The notes below the pieces were generated by a model. That model had not been told where the DNA came from. It saw only the letters and a program-made list of their open reading frames with translations, and made no database searches. From Lentisphaerota bacterium (GTDB lineage Bacteria; Verrucomicrobiota; Lentisphaeria; Oligosphaerales; Oligosphaeraceae): 11,382 bases of DNA. Shown here piece by piece: positions 1 to 3,864 of this stretch. Position 1 is the stretch's first letter. Each line of letters starts with the position of its first letter. Position numbers and translations under genes: made by a program. The stretch spans positions 1 through 11,382 of the forward strand of contig JAAZKQ010000302.1 in assembly GCA_012799755.1 (NCBI GenBank), given 5' to 3'.

Positions 1-389
1 GGCTTTTCCGCCGCCGGCGAGCCGTGAGGCGATTGAGACGGCGGCGAGCCGTGAGGCGATTGAGACGACGACGACAAGAACTGCACCGTCTCCGCGACGA
101 TGCGGGTGGCGCTTTTCGCCACGCCGTTGTCCGCCGTCCAGCGTTCGTTTTTCAGGTAGCCTGAGATGTACGCCGGCGAGCCTTTGCACAGGTAGCGCCC
201 GACGTTTTCCGCCGTCTTGTAGAAGCAGACGACCTCGCCGAAGAAGACTTCCTCCGGCTTTCCCGCGCCCACATAGCGATTGGTGGCGATGCCGAAGCGC
301 GCCACCGCCACGCCGGTGGCGGTGTAGCTCAGCACGGGGTCCCGTGTCAGCCGCCCGATGATGCGGACTTCGTTGACGTTTGCGCTCAT
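1..389 (-). CDS. ssb: Single-stranded DNA-binding protein, C-terminus cut by window edge
   Basis: This is an SSB of the bacterial OB-fold family, which coats single-stranded DNA during phage replication and recombination. The 129 residues visible begin MSANVNEVRIIGRLTRDP and continue with SYTATGVAVARFGIATNR. Further on come FFGEVVCFYKTAENVGRYL and KGSPAYISGYLKNERW, the strand pattern typical of SSB residues 1-105. The start is the ATG read leftward from 389; AAGGGG lies about 10 bases upstream, and the preceding gene stops 4 bases before it. After the OB fold the protein enters a Ser/Gln/Pro/Gly linker made of a 9-residue unit (SQSPHGSPP) that is tandemly repeated at DNA level with a 27-bp period. 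The acidic C-terminal tip that normally recruits partner proteins lies outside the window. It is the last visible gene of the leftward early operon. Family assignment is confident; the linker repeat is unusual. Confidence 0.93.
   Translation of the reverse strand, partial: MSANVNEVRIIGRLTRDPVLSYTATGVAVARFGIATNRYVGAGKPEEVFFGEVVCFYKTAENVGRYLCKGSPAYISGYLKNERWTADNGVAKSATRIVAETVQFLSSSSQSPHGSPPSQSPHGSPAAEK
17..70 (-). repeat. Two tandem 27-bp repeat units in the ssb linker (dispersed-repeat copies 1 and 2)
   Basis: On the plus strand AGCCGTGAGGCGATTGAGAC occurs at 20-39 and again at 47-66, inside 27-bp units 17-43 and 44-70 that differ at one or two bases. Read in ssb on the minus strand, the units encode SQSPHG followed by S/P. 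The same 20-bp core recurs at 1218, 1785 and 2151. Confidence 0.85.
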
Positions 390-393
390 GGCT

Positions 394-621
394 TCATATT
401 CCCCTTCTTGCCAACAGACAATCCAGCTTTTCGAGGCCATCTTCATAGTCAATAGAAAGGCTTTGCAAGACAAGCAAATCCTCGACCCTGACTATTCTCT
501 CCTTGTCCGCCAGCCGGTCATACATGTCGCAGGCCCAGTTCACAAAACTGCCTTGTAGTTTGTGGTTATTGGCCATGCGTTCGGCGGTGGCAAGGAATAT
601 CTGCAAGGGGGTTTTCGTCAC
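394..621 (-). CDS. Small conserved-looking phage protein of unknown function (75 aa)
   Basis: I do not recognise this 75-residue protein. It starts with GTG at 621, overlapping the TGA of the upstream helix-turn-helix gene by four bases (GTGA). AGGAG lies about 8 bases before the start, and it stops 4 bases before the ssb ATG. These junctions argue strongly that it is real and translationally coupled. The sequence begins MTKTPLQIFLATAERMANNH and is mostly helical and soluble, with an acidic second half (DKERIVRVEDLL, SIDYEDGLEKLD) and no membrane segment or catalytic motif. A longer reading of the same frame, from 780, only overlaps the upstream gene and has no ribosome site. Its place beside ssb suggests a role in early replication or recombination, but that is inferred from position alone. 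Confidence 0.7.
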   Translation of the reverse strand: MTKTPLQIFLATAERMANNHKLQGSFVNWACDMYDRLADKERIVRVEDLLVLQSLSIDYEDGLEKLDCLLARRGI

Positions 622-917
622 GGCTCGTCTCCTGGTTGTGTGATTATTTGAGACACCACCTCCAATATCTGGGAGGCGGCGTAGAGCTCGCGGTTGGCTT
701 CCATGCCGCAGGGGCGGATGCCGGCCTTGCGGAGTCTTGCCCGCAGGGTGCCGGGCTTGATGCCGTAGCGGTCGGCCCAATCGCGCAGGGTGGCGGTTTT
801 GCCGAGGCGCATCTGGTCAAGCGCGCGGCGCACTTCCGCCGGTTCCGGGCGCCGGCCCACGTGGGGGCGGACCAGCACGGTGATGCCTTCGATGATGTAT
901 TCCGGGTAGTCCCGCAT
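618..917 (-). CDS. Small helix-turn-helix DNA-binding protein (99 aa)
   Basis: This 99-residue protein is probably a phage DNA-binding regulator. The ATG at 917 is preceded by a near-perfect AAAGGAGG, 7 bases upstream, which decides against the longer reading from 1016. Residues about 40-66 (TATLRDWADRYGIKPGTLRA followed by RLRKAG) have the helix-turn-helix pattern of a polar first helix, a YGI turn and a basic recognition helix. Residues 1-30 include a hydrophobic strand (YIIEGITVLVRP) and a basic loop. The C-terminus (ASQILEVVSQIITQ) may be a dimerising helix. It lies 13 bases downstream of the membrane-protein gene and overlaps the next gene by four bases, so it belongs to the leftward operon. 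The fold is visible; its target and role (transcription control or replication accessory) are not. Confidence 0.72.
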   Translation of the reverse strand: MRDYPEYIIEGITVLVRPHVGRRPEPAEVRRALDQMRLGKTATLRDWADRYGIKPGTLRARLRKAGIRPCGMEANRELYAASQILEVVSQIITQPGDEP

Positions 918-930
918 GGGGCGCCTCCTT

Positions 931-1185
931 TCACCAGCCCGCCGATTGCAGCCACCAGCGGAGGCAGGTGACCAGCGCGGCGGCGCTGAACAAAAACATG
1001 AAGATGGGCAGGCCAACCAGCGTCAGCCACTCCCAGGCGGCTTGCAGCAGCCGCCAGAGTATCCAGGCCAGGCCGCTCAGCCCAAAGGCGGCGGCGGCGA
1101 GGATGAGGCGGTCCAGCGCCTGGAGCATCTCCCCTTCCGTCCGCCCGCACCAGCTGCGCGCGCTTTTTGTATTCTTGCTTGTCAT
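931..1185 (-). CDS. Small two-helix inner-membrane protein (84 aa)
   Basis: The protein has a polar basic N-terminus (MTSKNTKSARSWCGRTEGEM) and two hydrophobic stretches, roughly residues 26-46 (LILAAAAFGLSGLAWILW) and 52-74 (TLVGLPIFMFLFSAAALVTC), linked by a Trp-rich turn. It is therefore a predicted two-span inner-membrane protein of unknown function. Size and topology could fit an exclusion, holin-like or membrane-anchoring protein, but nothing specific can be assigned. The ATG at 1185 is preceded by AGGAGACGATAAGCC, giving a usable ribosome site. That leader and the start codon are duplicated at 1747-1773 as part of a 58-59 bp direct repeat. This suggests that the gene originally followed rha directly, before the zinc-ribbon gene was inserted between them. 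Confidence 0.66.
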   Translation of the reverse strand: MTSKNTKSARSWCGRTEGEMLQALDRLILAAAAFGLSGLAWILWRLLQAAWEWLTLVGLPIFMFLFSAAALVTCLRWWLQSAGW

Positions 1186-1237
1186 GGCTTATCGTCTCCT
1201 ATTCCCGCTTGTTCGGCAGCCGTAAGGCGATTGAGAC
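1179..1237. repeat. Left copy of the 58-59 bp direct repeat flanking the zinc-ribbon insert
   Basis: TTGTCATGGCTTATCGTCTC (1179-1198) and its continuation to 1205 are identical to 1747-1773. The block 1213-1237 (TCGGCAGCCGTAAGGCGATT and on) is identical to 1780-1804. Only a 6-7 base spacer differs. This copy carries the ribosome site and start codon of the membrane-protein gene. Confidence 0.9.
1218..1237. repeat. Dispersed 20-bp repeat, copy 3
   Basis: AGCCGTAAGGCGATTGAGAC lies upstream of the plus-strand zinc-ribbon gene. It is the only copy that is not inside a confidently called reading frame. It contains the GCC-GTAA-GGC inverted repeat shared by the family. Confidence 0.85.
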
Positions 1238-1294
1238 CAAGACCAACAACTGCAGCAAGCTGATGACATCGAGCGTTACCACAGTAGGTTGTCT

Positions 1295-1735
1295 ATGCTT
1301 AACATTGACGTCGGCGGCATCCTCCAAGAGCTCCCCGCCCACTGGCGAAGCATCCTGATTGCTTTCGCGCTTGGCTTCCTGGCAGGCGGCTTTATCATGA
1401 ACAGGCATTTCTGGGCCTGGCTCACTGCCCGCGCCGCAGAGAAGAGGAAGAGGGAAGAGGAGGAACGGCAACGCGAAGAGCAGCGCCGGCTTCAAGAAGC
1501 GGAAGAAGCCAAACGCAAAGCCTACGAAGCCCTTCGCGCCCAATACGAACACGCGCCGGACTCCTACACGCTTGTCGCCAAGGACGGGAGCGATACCAAG
1601 CACTACTGTTTGCTCTGCGCCACCCGCTCGAAGAAGATCCTCGCCTTGGAGTCCCACGGCCATAATCGCTGGTTTTGCCCCAATTGCGGCTGGCGGTCCT
1701 GGCCGAGGAGATACGGCCCGAACGGCATTGAATGA
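1295..1735 (+). CDS. Membrane-anchored coiled-coil zinc-ribbon protein, probable moron insertion (146 aa)
   Basis: This plus-strand gene lies inside the leftward operon. The 146-residue product has a single transmembrane helix at about 18-37 (SILIAFALGFLAGGFIMN) and a long charged coiled coil at about 44-85 (repeated KREEEERQREEQRR-type sequence). A C-terminal zinc ribbon uses C105xxC108 (YCLLCAT) and C128xxC131 (FCPNCGW). The ATG at 1295 follows AGTAGG by six bases; a TTG at 1289 would add two residues. The cytoplasmic zinc ribbon on a membrane tether suggests a sensing or inhibitory protein, for example superinfection exclusion, but that is inference. Unique bases 1238-1746 lie between two near-identical 58-59 bp direct repeats, as expected for an added cassette. 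The opposite strand also has an open frame of 184 codons with a ribosome site. I prefer the plus strand because of the ordered TM, coiled-coil and paired CxxC architecture. Confidence 0.68.
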   Translation: MLNIDVGGILQELPAHWRSILIAFALGFLAGGFIMNRHFWAWLTARAAEKRKREEEERQREEQRRLQEAEEAKRKAYEALRAQYEHAPDSYTLVAKDGSDTKHYCLLCATRSKKILALESHGHNRWFCPNCGWRSWPRRYGPNGIE

Positions 1736-1746
1736 CCCCTGTTTCG

Positions 1747-1804
1747 TTGTCATGGCTTATCGTCTCCTATTCCTTCCCCTCGGCAGCCGTAAGGCGATTG
1801 AGAC
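1747..1804. repeat. Right copy of the direct repeat flanking the zinc-ribbon insert
   Basis: Bases 1747-1773 and 1780-1804 match 1179-1205 and 1213-1237. This copy encodes the last residues of Rha (SQSPYGCRGEGIGDDKP) and its TGA, plus an orphan copy of the leader AGGAGACGATAAGCC and an ATG. Confidence 0.9.
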
Positions 1805-2559
1805 GATTGAGACGGCAATTGAGACGCCATTCGCGCGACCACCCGCCGGCGGGTGGCGGGGTGGAAAGGGGCCCAGCCCCAGATGTCGGCCTGTCTGCTG
1901 TTGTGGAGGGTTTCGAAGTCTTCCACTCCCCAAGCGCCGTGAGCCAAGTCCAGGAGTTCGTCAAGGGTGGTGACAGCCTTCTGGACACACCACTGGCGCA
2001 ATGAATAGCGCAGATTTGCGGTCTCTTGCCGCACCTGCCTCTCCACGGCATTCTGCAATTCGCTGACGGCCTCGGCGTCCCAGCCGGGCAATGCCGCCGG
2101 CAGCGCGTCCGGCGCGTCCGACGCCGCCGCGGAGCGGGCGCCGCCCTTTGAGCCGTAAGGCGATTGTGACGACGACAAGGCCGCCTCCATGCGATTGAAG
2201 GCAGCGATATAGGCCAGCTTGAATTGCATGGCCTTTTTGCCGGTGAAGCCCATCGCCAAAATGGTGAAGCCATCGCGGGTGAGGATGTAGGCCCTGTCGA
2301 AGCACGTTCCGCCGGTAGGCGTTTTCCGCTCGATTTGCGTCTTCGGAAAATTCCGAAGACGCCAGTCGTCAGGAATGTCCAGCGCCTCAATGGCGCACAC
2401 TATGGTGTCATGTCGCCTACCAAATGTTTTTGCAAGTATTTTTGAGTCAGTAACCACACGATTGCATTCAATCCTGACCAAATCTTGCACTGGCTTCGTG
2501 ACAGCGTTTGCTTCGGCGGCGGCTCCCACAGCGACACTTGTTTTCTTGATGTCGGTCAT
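1750..2559 (-). CDS. rha: Rha-family phage regulatory protein with added C-terminal domain (269 aa)
   Basis: Residues about 28-125 match the Rha family of phage regulators. They include VTDSKILAKTFGRRHDTIV, DWRLRNFPKTQIERKT, RAYILTRDGFTILAMGFTGK and AMQFKLAYIAAFNRME. Rha proteins were first noted in lambdoid phages, where expression interferes with growth in certain hosts; they are thought to act as DNA-binding regulators. The ATG at 2559 is preceded by GGAGAG, 5 bases away. A low-complexity linker containing SSSQSPYGSKGG (residues 129-140) leads into a second domain (about 158-248). That domain is Trp-rich and helical, includes SLRQWCVQKAVTTLDELLDL, and I do not recognise it. It ends in another SQSPYG (254-259). 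The second domain is thus bracketed by two copies of the dispersed repeat, read in the same frame, which suggests a swapped-in module. The gene is second in the leftward operon, 73 bases after the small basic protein. Confidence 0.88.
   Translation of the reverse strand: MTDIKKTSVAVGAAAEANAVTKPVQDLVRIECNRVVTDSKILAKTFGRRHDTIVCAIEALDIPDDWRLRNFPKTQIERKTPTGGTCFDRAYILTRDGFTILAMGFTGKKAMQFKLAYIAAFNRMEAALSSSQSPYGSKGGARSAAASDAPDALPAALPGWDAEAVSELQNAVERQVRQETANLRYSLRQWCVQKAVTTLDELLDLAHGAWGVEDFETLHNSRQADIWGWAPFHPATRRRVVARMASQLPSQSSQSPYGCRGEGIGDDKP
1785..1826 (-). repeat. Dispersed 20-bp repeat, copy 4, with two shorter degenerate echoes
   Basis: AGCCGTAAGGCGATTGAGAC occupies 1785-1804. It is followed by GATTGAGACG (1805-1814) and AATTGAGACG (1817-1826), i.e. 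extra copies of its 3' end. In rha it encodes SQSSQSPYG near the C-terminus. Confidence 0.8.
2151..2180 (-). repeat. Dispersed 20-bp repeat, copy 5, inside rha
   Basis: AGCCGTAAGGCGATTGTGAC (one mismatch) is followed by GACGACAAG, a trailing sequence also present after copy 2 in ssb (GACGACGACAAG). It is read in rha as SSSQSPYGS, the same frame as in ssb (SSSSQSPHGS), although the two proteins are unrelated. Confidence 0.85.
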
Positions 2560-2632
2560 TTCACTCTCCTTTTTTCTTTCCTCTAATTCGCCTCTTTTCC
2601 TCTTGATTGCCTCTTAAAAAAGGCAAAAAAAA

Positions 2633-2791
2633 TCATTTCCTCCAATATTGCTTAAGAGCATCAGCTACTTGAAAGGTCATCGTTTTCCCCTCCTTGAGAC
2701 GCACTTCAAGCATGCGCTCATAATCCTCCTTGGATACCTTTACCGTGTAGACTCGCGGCTTCGAGCCCTGCTTCTTCTGCCGTTGTACCAT
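2633..2791 (-). CDS. Small basic ribbon-helix-helix-like protein (52 aa)
   Basis: This 52-residue protein opens with a basic arm (MVQRQKKQGSKPR). A strand-like segment (VYTVKVSKEDYERML) and two helices (EVRLKEGKTMTFQVADALKQ) follow, the layout of Arc/MetJ-type ribbon-helix-helix DNA-binding proteins. I chose the ATG at 2791, with AAAGG 8 bases upstream; the ATG at 2824 would add MLASKKRKAII. It is the first gene of the leftward operon, next to the divergent control region. A small Arc/Cro-like repressor or activator acting on the switch is therefore plausible. The RHH assignment rests on length, basic arm and helix pattern, not on a diagnostic motif. Confidence 0.6.
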   Translation of the reverse strand: MVQRQKKQGSKPRVYTVKVSKEDYERMLEVRLKEGKTMTFQVADALKQYWRK

Positions 2792-2833
2792 GATAATCGC
2801 CTTTCTTTTTTTAGAGGCCAGCATCTCGAACGC

Positions 2834-2846
2834 CTCTAAGCTAGAG
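2834..2846. promoter_or_regulatory. Candidate operator: inverted repeat CTCTA-AGC-TAGAG
   Basis: A perfect 5-bp inverted repeat with a 3-base centre lies between the leftward operon and the repressor gene, just downstream of the predicted leftward -10. Position and symmetry suit a repressor site. No protein contact can be shown from sequence. Confidence 0.4.
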
Positions 2847-2849
2847 CCG

Positions 2850-2879
2850 ATTTTAGAGTTTGCAAATCTATTTTAGCAA
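2850..2879 (-). promoter_or_regulatory. Candidate leftward early promoter with overlapping TTTTAG boxes
   Basis: On the minus strand, TTGCTA (2879-2874) and TAAAAT (2855-2850) are separated by 18 bases, a reasonable sigma-70 pair for the leftward early operon. The -10 and -35 each overlap one copy of a plus-strand ATTTTAG direct repeat (2850-2856 and 2870-2876, 20 bp apart). A third TTTTAGAG is at 2809-2816. Two-turn spacing over the promoter elements is what a cooperative repressor site would look like. Confidence 0.5.
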
Positions 2880-2885
2880 AAAAGT

Positions 2886-2913
2886 TTGAAAAGTTACTTT
2901 TTTTCTGTAAGGT
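2886..2913 (+). promoter_or_regulatory. Weak candidate promoter for the repressor gene
   Basis: TTGAAA (2886-2891) and TAAGGT (2908-2913) with a 16-base spacer face the repressor. The -10 matches poorly, as expected for an activated maintenance promoter, so this is tentative. Confidence 0.3.
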
Positions 2914-2979
2914 ACTGAGGCTACGCATAAAATGAGGCGTTGCCACCGCATGCACAAACAAGGAAGGGAGGTGATTGCT

Positions 2980-3402
2980 ATGCGCATTACCAAGCAAATT
3001 TGTGATGCTATTGAGAATCTTCTTAGGGACAAAGATTACTCGGAAGCCCAGCTCGCAGAGAAAATAGGCGTAGCACAGCGTACCGTGAATTCATGGAAGC
3101 GGGGAGAGGTTGGCTCCATCAAAGATTGCTATTGGGAAAAGCTAGGGCCTATGCTTCGTCCCTACCTGCCGCAGCAAGCACCCAGCCCAGCGCGCAGCGC
3201 CACGACGGTAAGCGGCCAAGGCAACATTGTTGCGGGCGGCGACGCGACGGGCAACCACATCGCCCTGACGAGCGATGACGCCTGCGCCGCCCAGATTGAA
3301 GCCTTCCGCGCCGCTCTCATCATGGACATCATTGACTTGGACATTGACGCCGCCGCCAAGGACGCCATCCTCCGCCTCGCCCGCAACTTCCGCCGGCCAT
3401 GA
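2980..3402 (+). CDS. XRE/CI-like prophage repressor (140 aa)
   Basis: This is likely the lysogeny repressor. Residues about 5-45 form a helix-turn-helix: DAIENLLRDKDYSEAQLAEK, then IGVAQRTVNSWKRGEVG, with the QLAEKIGVAQRTVNSW core typical of the XRE/Cro-CI fold. The centre has a Gly/Asn-rich stretch, VSGQGNIVAGGDATGNH. This kind of short repeat follows the HTH in many compact phage repressors and may form an oligomerising strand region. The C-terminus (IEAFRAALIMDIIDLDIDAA and on) is helical. No LexA-type Ser-Lys autocleavage domain is present, so any SOS-dependent induction would need another route. The ATG at 2980 has GGGAGGTGA ideally spaced upstream; an ATG at 2932 lacks one. It faces away from the leftward operon across the control region, and the accessory genes follow on the same strand. 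Confidence 0.82.
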   Translation: MRITKQICDAIENLLRDKDYSEAQLAEKIGVAQRTVNSWKRGEVGSIKDCYWEKLGPMLRPYLPQQAPSPARSATTVSGQGNIVAGGDATGNHIALTSDDACAAQIEAFRAALIMDIIDLDIDAAAKDAILRLARNFRRP

Positions 3403-3453
3403 AAAACGCCGGGCGCAAATGTCGTTTCTGGAGAAGGACTTGGACGAGAATAT

Positions 3454-3588
3454 ATGAAACTGCACCACACCAAGCACTTATATTTTTTAGTGCTCCTGGT
3501 TTTTGGAGCAGAAGGCATTATCTTAACTATTCAGCGCAGCAAGCCACCACAGCAAAACCACTACAGGTTGCCGTATAATAAATGCTAA
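3454..3588 (+). CDS. Putative 44-residue single-span membrane peptide
   Basis: A short open frame from the ATG at 3454 encodes MKLHHTKHLYFLVLLVFGAE followed by GIILTIQRSKPP and a polar C-terminus ending NKC. The pattern is a basic N-terminus, a hydrophobic stretch of about 18-20 residues and a polar tail, as in a small membrane-anchored peptide or an uncleaved signal anchor. The ribosome site is weak (GGACGAG, 4 bases before the ATG). Its TAA runs directly into AAGGAGG (3587-3593). It lies 51 bases downstream of the repressor gene, in AT-richer DNA shared with the following accessory genes. It could be a small toxin or membrane effector of the cassette, or chance. Membrane character is seen; coding status and function are uncertain. 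Confidence 0.4.
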   Translation: MKLHHTKHLYFLVLLVFGAEGIILTIQRSKPPQQNHYRLPYNKC

Positions 3589-3667
3589 GGAGGAAATAGC
3601 ATTTGCCAAGCCACCAGGCAACCTCATCAAGAAAAAGCTGTGCCTAGCGCAAAGAAAGGGACAGGAG

Positions 3668-3844
3668 ATGAAAGGCAAGTACACTGCACCAACAATTTCT
3701 GACATCAAAAGGGTATTTGGAGCCGAGGTCAGTCGCAATATAATTAAAATAAAACATCCTACCTGCCAAGATGCTAAGAAGTACATTGCCAAGCTAGAAA
3801 AAATCTACGAGGGGACAAAAAAGTCTACCTTGCAATTTGACTAA
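3668..3844 (+). CDS. Small basic helical protein of the accessory cassette (58 aa)
   Basis: From ATG 3668 the frame encodes MKGKYTAPTISDIKRVFGAE, then VSRNIIKIKHPTCQDAKKYI, then a Lys-rich helix (AKLEKIYEGTKKS) ending LQFD. AAAGGGA lies upstream. The TAA shares one base with an ATG of the next gene (TAATG), a typical coupling junction, so the two probably are co-translated. The frame stays open upstream of the ATG to about 3533, and the extra peptide (NAKEEIAFAKPPGNLIKKKL) also looks protein-like. It has no standard start codon there, so the true N-terminus may lie upstream with a non-canonical start, or the 5' end may be lost. I do not recognise the family. Tight coupling to the large peptidase-like gene suggests a partner, inhibitor or DNA-binding accessory. 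Confidence 0.55.
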   Translation: MKGKYTAPTISDIKRVFGAEVSRNIIKIKHPTCQDAKKYIAKLEKIYEGTKKSTLQFD

Positions 3845-3864
3845 TGACTGAGGGGAGAGAATCC

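Noticed and set aside
17..70. CRISPR array
   Set aside because: Only two units with a 27-bp period and about 7 bases between cores, lying inside the ssb reading frame. There are no spacers of normal length and no cas genes.
1199..1753. 184-codon leftward frame antisense to the zinc-ribbon gene, with AGGAGA leader and ATGA overlap with rha
   Set aside because: The leader and ATG come from the duplicated repeat, and the product has no recognisable order (runs such as FALPFLLFPLPLL and many Gly/Val/Arg). The plus strand gives a membrane helix, coiled coil and paired CxxC zinc ribbon. Expression of both strands is not excluded.
2601..2632. Hairpin TGCCT/AGGCA next to an A-run between the RHH-like gene and rha as a leftward terminator
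   Set aside because: On the minus strand the T-run comes before the hairpin, not after it, so it does not work as a terminator for the leftward operon.
3523..3792. 89-codon minus-strand frame with hydrophobic segments in the accessory region
   Set aside because: It has no ribosome site, and it overlaps the plus-strand small genes, which have a start context and coupling to the next gene. I treat it as a shadow.
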